From Zavarzinella formosa DSM 19928 (lineage in GTDB: Bacteria > Planctomycetota > Planctomycetia > Gemmatales > Gemmataceae): 64,000 nt of DNA. The notes under the pieces are model-generated. The model was not told the origin of the DNA. It ran no database searches and was given only the letters and a program-made list of their open reading frames with translations. How positions within the stretch are numbered: the stretch's first letter is position 1; each line of letters starts with the position of its first letter. Below, one piece after another: positions 24,228 through 34,000 of the stretch. Location of the stretch: contig NZ_JH636441.1 of the NCBI RefSeq assembly GCF_000255705.1, forward strand, positions 1,013,192-1,077,191, in the 5' to 3' direction. The translations under genes and the position numbers were made by a program.

Positions 24228-26495
24228 TTGAAACTCTCCATCTCCCTCACACTCCTATTTGCCTCGCCGTTGCTTGCCCAATCCCCGCCTGTGTCCCCTT
24301 GGGCTGGCGAGATCATGCTCCAGCCGTTTGACGCCAAACCGTTTCATGCCGTGCGGATTCCGGGTTGGGTGGAAAACACCATCGGATGCGGTTACACGTT
24401 GTCGGCCATGACAGGCACCCAGCGGGAGAGGGCGGTCAAGCATGGGGTAACGATCAGCGAAATAAATTTCGTTGATCCGTTTTATCCGTATTACGACAGC
24501 AAATTACTCAAGCGGCGAAGCCCGCATGTGCCATTGGATCGCATCGACAAGGACGTGGCCGAATACAAGAAACTTGGGGTGAAGATCCTCGCCGTGTACC
24601 CGCCGTCCCTGCAAGGGGAGGCGTATGCCGACCATCGGGACTGGCGCCGGATTCCGACCAACACAACCAAGATTCCCGAGATCGACCTTCAGAAATTTCC
24701 GCACGGGGGAATGATGTGTTTGCTCGGACCATACGGAGATTTCTTCATTGATGTTCTTGTGGAGATTCAAACCAAATTTCCGGATGTGGCTGCGTATAGT
24801 TTCGACGGTTTGCACTATGGCGGGTCGTGTTATTGCGAACATTGCCGGGCAAACTTTCGCCGGGACACCGGCAAGGAGATCCCAAACGCGGACATGAACG
24901 ATCTGGAGTTTCGGCGCTATCAGCATTGGGCCGACCGGCGGATGGAGGATGTCGTTCGCCGGGCGCAAGAACGCCTGAAGAAGATCAACCCGGATGTCGC
25001 CCTCGTCACTTGGACGACCAACGCCGGGCGGTTTGGGCACTTTCTCAGCATCCCGCGTAATATGCCGAGCCGGATGAATCTATTGCTCGACGCCCCGGAT
25101 CAGGAGTTCTGGCTGGACGAAACCAACCGGGGCAACAGCATCGTTCCCGCCTTTGCCAATGCCTATGCTTGGGCCACCACCAACCATCGTGTGGCCTTCA
25201 GCGAACCTTATCTGATGACGCATGGCAATCCGTATGGCAACGACAGTTTCCCCGTTTCCGAGATTCAGCGGCGGATGTTACTGGCCGCCACGCACGGGGC
25301 CTGTCCAAGCATCGCGGTGGGGCAATTACCTCGGTTGCAACAGGGTGTTTACGATTCGATGGATGAGTTACAACGCCGTAAACCTTGGCTCACGCACAAA
25401 AAGCCCGAACCGTGGGCCGCCTTGGTGATGAGCGACAACACGCGGAACTTTTACGGACGCTCGGCCGGGAAAGTCGAAGAGCGTTACATGGCCAACGTGT
25501 TTGGGATGTTCCGCATGGCGACGGAGGAACATTTGCCGGTGGCCGTCATCAATGATTGGAACCTGAATTCGGCGGACTTGGCGAAGTATGCTGTGTTGTT
25601 GCTGCCGAACGCGGCCTGCCTTGATGAACAACAGACAAAAGCGATCAGGGAGTTTGTGGCTCATGGTGGCGGGTTAGTCGCCACGCAGGACACCTCGTTG
25701 TTCGACGAGTTTGGCACGCCCCGGAAAAATTTCTCCCTCGCGGAAGTAATGGGGGCGAATTACGCCAGCGTGCCGACGACCGGCCCGGCCTCGAAGGAAG
25801 TGGACGTGAATTTCGAGAAGGCCATTGGGCCTGATTATTGGGAGAAGCGGAAGAACGTCTTCGAGTTTCGGCTGGATGCTGATTCGCCACTGAACAAAGG
25901 CAAAGTGAAAACACTGATCGCCGGGGATGCCGTGACATTCAAAGGCCCGGCGGTGAGTGTGAAACCATTGCCCGGTGCGAAGGTTTCCGGTGTCTTCAAG
26001 TCCAAAACAGGGGAGGGGCATTCATTCCCCGCTGTCATCGAATATCAACACGGCCTCGGCAAAGTCATCTACCTTCCCGGCGGATTTGACGCGGCGTATT
26101 ACCTGTACCCCTATCCGTATCAGCGAGGATTGTTGAAGAATGCCGTCGAACATGTCAGCCCGAGACTTGCCCCGGTGACAGTGAACGCTCCGATGTGCGT
26201 TCATGCCACCGTCATGCGGCAAACCAAAGAAGGGCAACGACTGATTGTGCATTTGTTCAACGATGTCAACACCACCGGCGGCCACGCACTGCCGACGGAC
26301 GATGTGCCGTTGCGGGAAGAGACGTTGCCGATCCATGACATTGAAATCACTTTCCGAACCACCGACAAGATTGGAAAAGTGACTTGGCAGCCGGATGGGA
26401 AGGAACTGCCGACGACCCGCATGGAAACGGGCGTGACGGTGACCGTGCCAAAGTTGATGGTTCACGGAATGGTGGTCGCCGAACTGGAGAAGTGA
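24228..26495 (+). CDS. Secreted putative glycoside hydrolase with C-terminal GATase-like domain
   Basis: 755 residues. The TTG start is chosen because GGGAG lies exactly 7 bases upstream and the signal peptide (MKLSISLTLLFASPLLAQSP) begins there. Residues about 40-400 look like a TIM-barrel of the hypothetical-glycosidase/beta-galactosidase kind: FPDVAAYSFDGLHYGGS then CYCEHCRANFRRDTGKEIP, a Cys cluster (CxCxxC, about residues 201-206) on the barrel. From about 440 a GATase-like region similar to the beta-galactosidase trimerisation domain follows (AVLLLPNAACLDEQQTKAIR and VAHGGGLVATQDTSLFDEFG). Substrate unknown. It is 64 bases after amaB but not obviously part of that pathway. Confidence 0.7.
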   Translation: MKLSISLTLLFASPLLAQSPPVSPWAGEIMLQPFDAKPFHAVRIPGWVENTIGCGYTLSAMTGTQRERAVKHGVTISEINFVDPFYPYYDSKLLKRRSPHVPLDRIDKDVAEYKKLGVKILAVYPPSLQGEAYADHRDWRRIPTNTTKIPEIDLQKFPHGGMMCLLGPYGDFFIDVLVEIQTKFPDVAAYSFDGLHYGGSCYCEHCRANFRRDTGKEIPNADMNDLEFRRYQHWADRRMEDVVRRAQERLKKINPDVALVTWTTNAGRFGHFLSIPRNMPSRMNLLLDAPDQEFWLDETNRGNSIVPAFANAYAWATTNHRVAFSEPYLMTHGNPYGNDSFPVSEIQRRMLLAATHGACPSIAVGQLPRLQQGVYDSMDELQRRKPWLTHKKPEPWAALVMSDNTRNFYGRSAGKVEERYMANVFGMFRMATEEHLPVAVINDWNLNSADLAKYAVLLLPNAACLDEQQTKAIREFVAHGGGLVATQDTSLFDEFGTPRKNFSLAEVMGANYASVPTTGPASKEVDVNFEKAIGPDYWEKRKNVFEFRLDADSPLNKGKVKTLIAGDAVTFKGPAVSVKPLPGAKVSGVFKSKTGEGHSFPAVIEYQHGLGKVIYLPGGFDAAYYLYPYPYQRGLLKNAVEHVSPRLAPVTVNAPMCVHATVMRQTKEGQRLIVHLFNDVNTTGGHALPTDDVPLREETLPIHDIEITFRTTDKIGKVTWQPDGKELPTTRMETGVTVTVPKLMVHGMVVAELEK

Positions 26496-26501
26496 CCGTT
26501 T

Positions 26502-27890
26502 CTATCTGACCGGTTCGATCGCAAACGTGATTGGATCGGCGATCACTGTCCCAGCCTGCGGCAACACTGCCTGACTTTGGAATTTTTCCCCTTCAATGCG
26601 GAGTTCGCCATCCCATTTGACGAGCAGTTGATCCTTTTGTCGCACAATGTAGAGAGGGCGTTCCAGTTCGGGGATTTTGACGTGAGATTTGTCTCCCGGC
26701 CCCAACACCAACATGTCGGCCATCAGCAACACACCGTCCACCGCCATCGGCAATCGTCTGGCTCCGGTGAGCATCAAGCGACCGGACAGACCGCCGGGCA
26801 CGGGTTGGTCGAAGCAGAGATGACACGAGCCGCCAAGGGAAATCTTGTCTCCTTCTTGCAGAATCGCCTTCTCGGCCGAGAGACCGTTCAGCGTCACGGC
26901 CTTGCTGGCCTCGATCATGTAGCATTCCGCATCACGGGTGAGCATGGCGTGAATGCGAGAAACATCCGCGAAGATCGGCACATCAACGGGGGCGTCTCCG
27001 GTGGCTTGCCCGATGGAGACGCGATTTCCCATGCACACGAGATAGGCCCCGACGCCGTCTATCCACAGGAAGAATCGTTTCGGCAACCCCGGCAATTGCG
27101 GGGGCAGTGATTGCTTTCGCAGGGTGACCGTTTCGGATAATTTCGGCGTCGGCTTCACCATGTCCGGCTGCACCATCTGCCACGCCCGATTACGGGCCTG
27201 TTGGGCTTCGCGGTGACGCGGGGCAACCTGCAAGACTTCGTCCGCGTTGCGCAGGATTTCCCGCCAGTCCCCGGCGGCGATGCTTTCCTGAAGCTGTGAC
27301 CACATCACCCGGAAGCGGTCTTCACGTTGATTCAGTGATTCCTCGTAACGGTCCAAGCCCAAGGTTCGGCTGCCCAGCCGGGGACGGACGCGGTCGAGCA
27401 TCGGCCGGGCTTGGGGAAACTCCCCCTTGTCTGAATGGTCGATGGCGGCCTGCCAGGAGATGGCGGCTTCTTCCAAGGAGGGGATGGCGGGGCTGCTGGC
27501 CGCGCGTTCCCGGAAACGGGCGATGGCTTCCAAGGCTTGAAGGGGTTTGCCGGCCTCCAGCATGGCCCGGAGTTCGGCGATGGAATGACTCAGAAGTGTT
27601 TCACGCAACCGGCTGACACCGGGATCGGTTGCCGAGGAAAGAGAGGCGGCCAGCCCGAGGTCTTTCCAGGCGGCTTCGATGTCGTCATTTCGCAGGGATC
27701 GTTCGGCCCGTTCAACGTAGCCGCGAACCACGTCGCCCCGAAGCGCCCACACCTTGCGGTCCCCGGAGGCGACCAGCGAGTCGAGCAAACGATGCGCGTC
27801 CTCCGGTCGGCCATTTTTCAGGGCTTCGCGGGCTTGATATTTCGTCATCCACGCCGGTTCACGCATGGAAACCCCACGATCCTGCACCAT
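26502..27890 (-). CDS. FHA-domain protein with helical N-terminal repeats
   Basis: 462 residues. The N-terminal part is alpha-helical with TPR-like repeats (YQAREALKNGRPEDAHRLLD, ERAERSLRNDDIEAAWKDLG). The region around residues 305-390, with NRVSIGQATGDAPVDVPIFA, DVSRIHAMLTRDAECYMIEA and TLNGLSAEKAILQEGDKISL, is a forkhead-associated domain that reads phosphothreonine peptides; the S-R-I-H motif is present. No kinase gene is next to it. Several starts are possible; 27890 is preferred because GAGGG sits 4 bases upstream, with 27914 and 27866 as alternatives. Its 3' end meets the convergent glycosidase gene with only 6 bases between. Confidence 0.83.
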   Translation of the reverse strand: MVQDRGVSMREPAWMTKYQAREALKNGRPEDAHRLLDSLVASGDRKVWALRGDVVRGYVERAERSLRNDDIEAAWKDLGLAASLSSATDPGVSRLRETLLSHSIAELRAMLEAGKPLQALEAIARFRERAASSPAIPSLEEAAISWQAAIDHSDKGEFPQARPMLDRVRPRLGSRTLGLDRYEESLNQREDRFRVMWSQLQESIAAGDWREILRNADEVLQVAPRHREAQQARNRAWQMVQPDMVKPTPKLSETVTLRKQSLPPQLPGLPKRFFLWIDGVGAYLVCMGNRVSIGQATGDAPVDVPIFADVSRIHAMLTRDAECYMIEASKAVTLNGLSAEKAILQEGDKISLGGSCHLCFDQPVPGGLSGRLMLTGARRLPMAVDGVLLMADMLVLGPGDKSHVKIPELERPLYIVRQKDQLLVKWDGELRIEGEKFQSQAVLPQAGTVIADPITFAIEPVR

Positions 27891-27930
27891 GTGACCCTCT
27901 TTATTGAATCGCATCAGGCGCGAAACACAA

Positions 27931-27974
27931 GACGGCCGGACGGATTGACTCGTTGGGTCGATCCGCCGGCCGTC
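27931..27974 (-). terminator. Long hairpin between the coiled-coil gene and the FHA gene
   Basis: Arms 27931-27949 and 27956-27974 pair over about 18 bp with one bulged base and one mismatch, loop of 6. It lies 48 bases after the stop of the coiled-coil gene on the minus strand and is followed there by CTTGTGTTTCG, weakly U-rich. Probably terminates that gene, or attenuates read-through into the FHA gene. Confidence 0.6.
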
Positions 27975-28021
27975 CAAGACGGTGGCATCCGCACTGATTT
28001 TGGTTCGCCGCCAGTTGGAGG

Positions 28022-28855
28022 TTAATCCCGGCTAACTTCGATTTCAATGACCTTCTTGGTGTCCTTGCCGTGATCCGATTCGACCTTCTTGACATCCTTG
28101 CCGGAATCCAGTTCGGCCATGATTTCATCAACGGTCTTGTTCTCGGCCGAGGTCGGGTCGAGCTTCTTGCTCAGGGAGAGCTTTTCCCGTTGGATTTCAA
28201 TCCGCTTCTTCAGTTTGGCAAGCGATTCCTTCACATCGGCCATCCGCGATCCATCGTTCTGATACTTGCTCTGGGTCTGCTCAATTTTGGCCTGCTTGAT
28301 GTCCGCTTCCAATTCCACGATGGCGGCATCCAAGTTGGCTTTCTGGGTCACCAGTTCCTGAAGGTGTTGCTCGGCCAAGACGCGGGTGCGTTCCCGGACG
28401 GTCAGCATCGTTTCCTTGGCCTTGAATTCTTGTTCCTGGCTCTTGAACTGCCGGACTTGGAACTGGAGCAATTCTTTGGCCTTGCCGAACGGAACATCCC
28501 GTCCGTCCCATTTCACGGCTTTGCCGTCAGAAACATCCGTCATCATCTTGTGACGGGCTTCAAGGGCTTGGCGGGCCTTCGTCAATTCGGATTTGCGTTC
28601 TTCCACTTCTTGTCGCAGGAGCTTGGCTTCGACATTTTCCTCGGCCAGCGATCCCTTGGCCTTGTCGATATCCTTGTAGAGCTTGCTCACTTCATACTTG
28701 ATCCGGCGAATTTCTTCATCCGGCGAGATTTTCGATTCAATGGCTTGGTCGGCTCGGTCCGCAAGCGTCCAGCAATAGCTGCCCAGTTTGGTCTGGGTGA
28801 GGACGGCGGCGGTGAGCAACCCGGCCGCACTGACAAACATCAATTTCTTGAACAT
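28022..28855 (-). CDS. Membrane-anchored coiled-coil protein
   Basis: 277 residues. One N-terminal hydrophobic helix (MFKKLMFVSAAGLLTAAVLT) is followed by a short cysteine-containing linker and then almost continuous coiled coil: EIRRIKYEVSKLYKDIDKAK, RQEVEERKSELTKARQALEA and MADVKESLAKLKKRIEIQRE. It ends in a charged tail. Proteins of this look are frequent in Gemmataceae and uncharacterised; a scaffold role at the membrane is plausible. The ATG at 28855 is chosen so that the membrane helix is N-terminal; the longer open frame upstream includes the palindrome at 28999-29063 and is not coding. Confidence 0.8.
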   Translation of the reverse strand: MFKKLMFVSAAGLLTAAVLTQTKLGSYCWTLADRADQAIESKISPDEEIRRIKYEVSKLYKDIDKAKGSLAEENVEAKLLRQEVEERKSELTKARQALEARHKMMTDVSDGKAVKWDGRDVPFGKAKELLQFQVRQFKSQEQEFKAKETMLTVRERTRVLAEQHLQELVTQKANLDAAIVELEADIKQAKIEQTQSKYQNDGSRMADVKESLAKLKKRIEIQREKLSLSKKLDPTSAENKTVDEIMAELDSGKDVKKVESDHGKDTKKVIEIEVSRD

Positions 28856-28998
28856 CGTTGCCTTCTCCCGGCAGGGGTGACTCGTTCGCAGCCGGTAAGG
28901 TACGGTCTGCGGGAACAAGAAGAATTTCGCGGATTGGGGGGGAATATTTGAAGAGATGGGAGATTTTGACGGGAAGTTTTTAGATATTGGAAAGCAAA

Positions 28999-29063
28999 GA
29001 GGAAAGGCGTCCGTCACCAAAGCCCTGTGAAATTTTGTGCCTTGGTGACGGATGCCTTTCCTC
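28999..29063. repeat. 22-bp inverted repeat (one mismatch)
   Basis: 28999-29020 and 29042-29063 are complementary over 22 bp with a single mismatch and a 21-base spacer. The element lies 10 bases after the stop of the small zinc-binding gene (minus strand), so it may terminate it; a TTTTT run follows only on the plus strand. Length and near-perfection also suit a mobile palindromic element. Confidence 0.7.
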
Positions 29064-29072
29064 AACTGTTTT

Positions 29073-29375
29073 TCAGCAAGCTTGTGCCAGCAATTCGGCC
29101 GTCACCGGCGGGTTCATGGTCACATCGTCCGGGTGCCAGAGGGATTGCTTGTTGCGAGCCCGTTCGGCGAGGATGGCGATCTTCTCGGCCGAACCGGGGC
29201 GGGCCGACGTGGCAGCGGTCGGGACCGGCGGGGTTCCGCAGAAGTTGCCAACGCCCCGGCGGGCATACTTGCTGGTTGAGGGATACTGATCCCGCACGCC
29301 CGGCCGGTAGTAGCAGCTCCAGCAAAGACCGCGAGGACGATTCACTTTGGCTTGGTTGCAATGACGGCAGATCAT
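29073..29375 (-). CDS. Small zinc-binding protein of the Gemmata type
   Basis: 100 residues. It starts MICRHCNQAKVNRPRGLCWS followed by CYYRPGVR, giving a CxxC...CxxC zinc site within the first 21 residues, then YARRGVGNFCGTPPVPTAAT and EKIAILAERARNKQSLWHPD. I recall this layout from small proteins of Gemmata-like genomes, without known function. GGAG lies 8 bases before the ATG. It follows the 29451-29903 gene by 75 bases on the same strand, and the two are probably cotranscribed. Confidence 0.72.
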   Translation of the reverse strand: MICRHCNQAKVNRPRGLCWSCYYRPGVRDQYPSTSKYARRGVGNFCGTPPVPTAATSARPGSAEKIAILAERARNKQSLWHPDDVTMNPPVTAELLAQAC

Positions 29376-29450
29376 GTTTGGTTCTCCGAATTTTTGTTCT
29401 TGTGAGGTAAGTGCTTTTTAATTAAGGGTTTGTCATTCGGTTCAAGACGT

Positions 29451-29903
29451 TCACGCCACCAGGGCCACCCCGGCGAAGGGGTCTTCCACGCCTTGGGGAA
29501 TCGCCGGCATCACATCGTCAAATCGTTCTTCCAAGGCCCGTTCGACCTCGGCACATAGTTCCCGCCGCATGTCCTCGCGGCTCGCATCGTCAAACCAATT
29601 GAGAAAGTAACGGCAGGCGGCTTGTTCACCGAGTCGGCGGTCGGCGTCGTAACAAAGGCGGGCAAAATATTCTTCCACTTGTCCGACCGTCTCCAGCTTT
29701 TCGCCCTGCCAGCCACAGAAACCGACGGCACAGGCCGCCTCAACAGGCCATTCCTGCACACACATGAGGGGAGGGGGAGTCGTCGTCGATCCTTGGGTCA
29801 CCCGCGGGTCGTCTTGGCTCAGGGCATCCCGCAGGGCTTCGAGGCCCTCCGAGGACAGACCCGGCACAAATCCTTCCCGCCAAACGGTTTTCCAACTTTC
29901 CAT
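29451..29903 (-). CDS. Hypothetical protein paired with the small zinc-binding gene
   Basis: 150 residues, acidic, with no signal peptide or membrane segment. A Trp-rich start (MESWKTVWREGFVPGLSSEG) is followed by MCVQEWPVEAACAVGFCGWQ and a helical part with QVEEYFARLCYDADRRLGEQ and RYFLNWFDDASREDMRREL. I do not recognise a described domain. AGGAGGG lies about 6 bases before the ATG, a strong ribosome-binding site. Immediately upstream lies the AT-rich island, which presumably contains its promoter. Confidence 0.7.
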   Translation of the reverse strand: MESWKTVWREGFVPGLSSEGLEALRDALSQDDPRVTQGSTTTPPPLMCVQEWPVEAACAVGFCGWQGEKLETVGQVEEYFARLCYDADRRLGEQAACRYFLNWFDDASREDMRRELCAEVERALEERFDDVMPAIPQGVEDPFAGVALVA

Positions 29904-29929
29904 GACTGAACCCTCCTGCTCTCATCGAT

Positions 29930-30150
29930 TGAGTTGTTTGAAAGTCCTGCTTTCAAAACTCCTCAGTTGGTTTGGATAATAATAATGTACATGTGTTCAG
30001 TATTGTTGTCAACGAAAAACGATCTGATTTTCCAAAAAAATATCAAAATATGTGCTTTAACCGACATTTTTTAGATCTAAAATCAACATTAAACGATCAA
30101 CAATATACATTATTAGACATAATGATGGCTCTAATGAGGAGTTTTGCAGA
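29930..30150. other. AT-rich island between divergent genes (gap 29904-30488)
   Basis: Roughly 220 bp here are markedly richer in A and T than the neighbourhood, with several short dyads such as TTTTAGATCTAAAA and GTTGTCAAC. A 62-codon frame (29972-30160, TTG start) crosses it but has no recognisable motif. The remaining gap to 30488 is of ordinary composition with no ORF, tRNA or strong hairpin seen. It likely holds promoters for the minus-strand pair and the ArsR-family gene. Confidence 0.6.
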
Positions 30151-30488
30151 GGGAAGGTAGGCAAAGATGTGGTGAACATTCACAGTGCGATAGTTGTCTA
30201 TGTTTAAGGCCTCACGGTTTCCTGAAAACCCGCCATGACGTGGTGACATGTCAGTGCTTTTGCGGTCCGGGAATGAAAAAGTCCCCGTTCTCCCATGAAT
30301 TGGCGATAATGTCCCGGAATTGCCCCATTAGGTTATTGTCTTCCTTGCCCTGTCACGGGTTTAATCATAAAAATGTGTTTCCGTGAGTGCCGTCCACAAA
30401 CGTGTCTAGATCTTTGGAACAGCAGTCGGGACGCCTTTCACCGCACTAACGGAACGGAACACACGTCCCTTCTTGACAGAGGTAACCC

Positions 30489-30809
30489 TTGACGATGACC
30501 GAACCGAATGAAGCGCAAAAGTGCGCGGACCTCCTCCAGGCGATCGGGGAGAAGAACCGTATCCGCATTATCGAATGCCTGTGGGACGGGGCGAAAAACG
30601 TGTCCGAACTGGCGAAACTCCTGAAGATTGAAATCGTCAATGTCTCGCACCATTTGGGCGTGCTCAAATCCGCCCGGCTGGTGCAGCATGAGAAAAAGGG
30701 GCGATATGTGTTGTATTCCCTTGCCCCGGAATATTTTAACACGGCCGATGCCACGACCAACAGTCAGCTAAATCTCGGCTGGTGCAATCTTTCGATTCCC
30801 CGAAAGTAA
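30489..30809 (+). CDS. ArsR/SmtB-family winged-helix transcriptional regulator
   Basis: 106 residues. CADLLQAIGEKNRIRIIECL is the N-terminal helix pair of the ArsR fold and NVSELAKLLKIEIVNVSHHL with GVLKSARLVQHEKKGRYVLY gives the helix-turn-helix, recognition helix and wing. The usual metal motif ELCVCDL is not present, so it need not sense metals. The TTG at 30489 has GAGGT 5 bases upstream; an ATG two codons later (30495) is the alternative. Nothing nearby on its strand is an obvious target except possibly itself or the AT-rich region. Confidence 0.85.
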   Translation: MTMTEPNEAQKCADLLQAIGEKNRIRIIECLWDGAKNVSELAKLLKIEIVNVSHHLGVLKSARLVQHEKKGRYVLYSLAPEYFNTADATTNSQLNLGWCNLSIPRK

Positions 30810-30836
30810 ACGTCGAATCAGCCGGTTTTTCCGCGA

Positions 30837-30861
30837 ACAAGGACGCCCCCGGCGTCCTTGT
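30837..30861 (+). terminator. 11-bp hairpin after the ArsR-family gene
   Basis: ACAAGGACGCC and GGCGTCCTTGT pair perfectly around a CCC loop, 27 bases after the stop. No U-tract follows, so termination is likely but not certain. Confidence 0.5.
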
Positions 30862-31006
30862 GTTCGTTCCGGGCCGAACTCTCTCCATGAAAATCGACGT
30901 AACTCGTTCAATTCCCTTTGCAATCAAGTCGTGCGGGACAGTATCATAAACGCCATCGGTGCGTACCTGTCTGAACCGCTTCTCGTCTGTCCCCGCGGAG
31001 TCCGCG

Positions 31007-34000
31007 ATGGCCGCCATCACCAGTTTCAAAGTTCAATGTCCCAGTTGCGAAACCAACGTGACGATTAAGAATCCGTCGTTGGTGGGCAAGAAAATCGATT
31101 GTCCGAAGTGTAAATACCGCTTTGTGGTCGAGGCGCCGGCCGACGCTGAACCCGAGGAGGATGCGGAAGACACCCCGGCCGAGGAATCACCCAAGGGCAA
31201 GGCCGGGAAAAAGGAAGGCAAGCCCAAGAAGGGGGCCAAGGCCAACATTGAAGAGGATGATGACGCCGGCCCGGCAAAGAAGAAAAACACCACATTAATG
31301 ATAGGTCTCGGCCTCGGTGGCCTGGCCATTCTGCTGTTGGTGGTCGCGCTGGTTGGCGGCATTTTTGATGACGACACGCCGAAACCGCAAAATACCACCC
31401 CACAACCCGCCAATAAAAGCTCCGGAACGGACACGACGCCCCAGAAAGATCCGGTAAGCACCGCGCCTGTCGCCAATGCGTTCCGGCCGGGAATCAACCG
31501 TGAAATCTCCAACTTGCTTCCCAACGAATCTCAATGGGTGGCCAGCGTCAACGTCCAGGAAGTCCTTGGCACTGCCGCCGGAACCATTTTGTTTGATCCG
31601 ACGAAACCCACCTCGGCATTGGTGAAGGATAACATCGGGTTTCCGGTCGAGTCGATTGACCGGGTCATCGCCGCTGGCGGGGATGATGGCAAATGGTCCT
31701 TCACAATCATCCGCACGCGGAGCGAATTCTCGATTGACACCGTCAAGGATGCCTTGGAAGTGAAAGAGCCGACCAAGACGATCAAGCAGCGGGATTACTA
31801 CATCGTGAAGGACAACCCGTTGTTCTCGGCGTTCGGCAACTACGTGTCGAACAAACTCTCGGAACTGAAGTTCAAGGTTGATTTGCCCAACGAACCCCGG
31901 GTGCTGACCGCCTGCATCGTTGACACCAAGACGATCATCGTCGCCGATCAGGTCGTGATGGAAAACTTCCTTCAAGCCGACGGACAACCCCGGTTCATAT
32001 CCGTACTGGCGAACACGCCTGCTCCGCAAGCCAAGACACCCGCCACGCCGGCTCCGGGCGGCATGATGGGTTCGCCCGGAGGTCCGATGGGGATGGCAGG
32101 CATGGTTGGGACGCCGGGCACTCCAATGATGCCTCCCGTCGCGGGGATGGCGGGCATGCCTGCCGGAAGTCCGATGGGGATGGCGGGCACGCCTCCTGGC
32201 GCCATGATGCCCATGCCTCCCGGCGGGCCGGGGATGCCGGGGGGACCGGGCATGAACCCGCCCGCCGCGCCGAAGGTGTTTGCCGTCGTGCCGAATTACC
32301 GGACGATTGAACCGGCCCTGAAGTACATGCTGAACCAGATGGAGGCTGACAAGAAACCGGTTGTGAACTTCGCCGTCCGAATGAAGACACAGGAACTCGT
32401 GAAAGCTCTGTTGGGCGGCGTGAATCTGTTTGGCGGCAAATTCAAGCCGACCCTGCCTCCCGGCGTCAAGGGGGACGAAGCCATTCCCAATTCTGTGATT
32501 GTCGGCGTGGTGTTGAACGAATTCACGTCCTCGAAGTTCAATCTTCAGATCGCCACTGATCTGGATCAGGAAGAACAAGCAAAGGAAGTTCAGAGTCTTC
32601 TGAGAATCTTCATGCCGATGATCGTGGCCGAGATTGTCAAGGAAGTCGGCTTCCCTGTCCGGAATGTGGACGGTGAAAATGGCAATAACGGTGGATTCAA
32701 TGGCGGCCCCGGCGGTCCTGGAATGCCTCCGGGTGGAATTGGCGTCCCCCCCGGTGGCATTCCGATGCCACCGGGAATGGGGCCGGGCAGTCCCGGAGGT
32801 CCCCGTCCGGGTTTCCCCGGTAAACCTGGTTCGAGCGCCAAGAACAACGAAGAGAAGTTGCTTCCTCTGCCAATTAATCCCTTGCAGGGACGGCCCATGG
32901 GGCCGGGCGGTCCTGGATTTCCCGGCGGTCCCGGAATGGGGCCGGGTGGCCCTGGATTTCCCGGCGGTCCGGGGATGCCTGGTGGACCGGGGATGATGCC
33001 CGGCGGTCCCGGAATGCCTGGCGGACCGGGGATGCCCGGTGGACCCGGATATCCCGGCGGGCCGGGAACAGGCCAGCCCGAGGAAAACAAATCGACCGTG
33101 ACGCTTTCCCGTCAGGATCGCACGCTGATGGTGACCATCGACCTTGATTGGAAAAAGGAATACCCGAACACGATCGCGGGCGAACTTCGCAATTATTTTG
33201 ACAGTGTCGCGGGTCAGACCCTCCTGATGGGGGGGCGTCATCCCTGGCAGAAACTCCCCGCCGGATATTCCCGGATTCAAACCCTCGGCAAGACTCCTCG
33301 GGCGGCCTACAACCGCCGGTCGACGGCCGGGCGGATGGGGCTTCCGTTCGCCCCCGAACAACGGGTGAGCTGGATGACCGAGTTGCTTCCGTCAATGGGT
33401 TACGACACTCTTTACCGTTCCATCGACAAGGATCAGGGGTGGAACAGTCAGGTCAATCTTCCGGCGGCGCGAGCATGGATTCCCGAGTTTTTGGATGCCT
33501 CGCAGGCTCCGGACACATGGCGGGGCAAGTTGGGCTCCGTGCCGAGCAGCGACTTGGGGCTGACGCACTTCATCGGTCTTTCCGGCATCGGCGAGGATGC
33601 CGCCGATTTGCCAGACACGCCTGAATACGCCAAACGACTGGGTGTGTTTGGCTATGAACGGGAAACCCTGCTGGCCGACATCCAGAAAGGGGACGGTCTT
33701 TCCAACACGATCCTGATGGCCCAAGTGGCTCCGAATATCGCCCGTCCGTGGATCCGCGGCGGCGGGGCGACCGTGGCCGGCGTTTCCGAAAAGAAGAGTT
33801 TTGATCCCTTCAATGTCCGCCACGGTGATGGCGAGTTCGGCAGCTATGTGTTGATGACGGACGGATCCGTCCGCTTCATTACGCCAAAGATCAATGACGA
33901 ATTGTTCAAGGCGATGGTGACTTACAAGGGGGGCGAAAAGCTCGATGGCATGGATGAGATGGCCTCCAAGGTCGATTTGAAAGACCGCAAATTGAAGAAT

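Noticed and set aside
29972..30160. 62-codon TTG-started frame in the AT-rich island
   Set aside because: No ribosome site, no motif; open only because the frame happens to avoid stops in AT-rich sequence.
32700..33070. Repetitive sequence that could suggest a CRISPR array
   Set aside because: It is in-frame Gly-Pro codon repetition of irregular length without constant repeats and unique spacers.
31295..33361. 688-codon minus-strand open frame, His/Arg-rich
   Set aside because: Antisense of the Gly-Pro-rich repeats of the giant fusion gene; composition is the mirror of that repeat.
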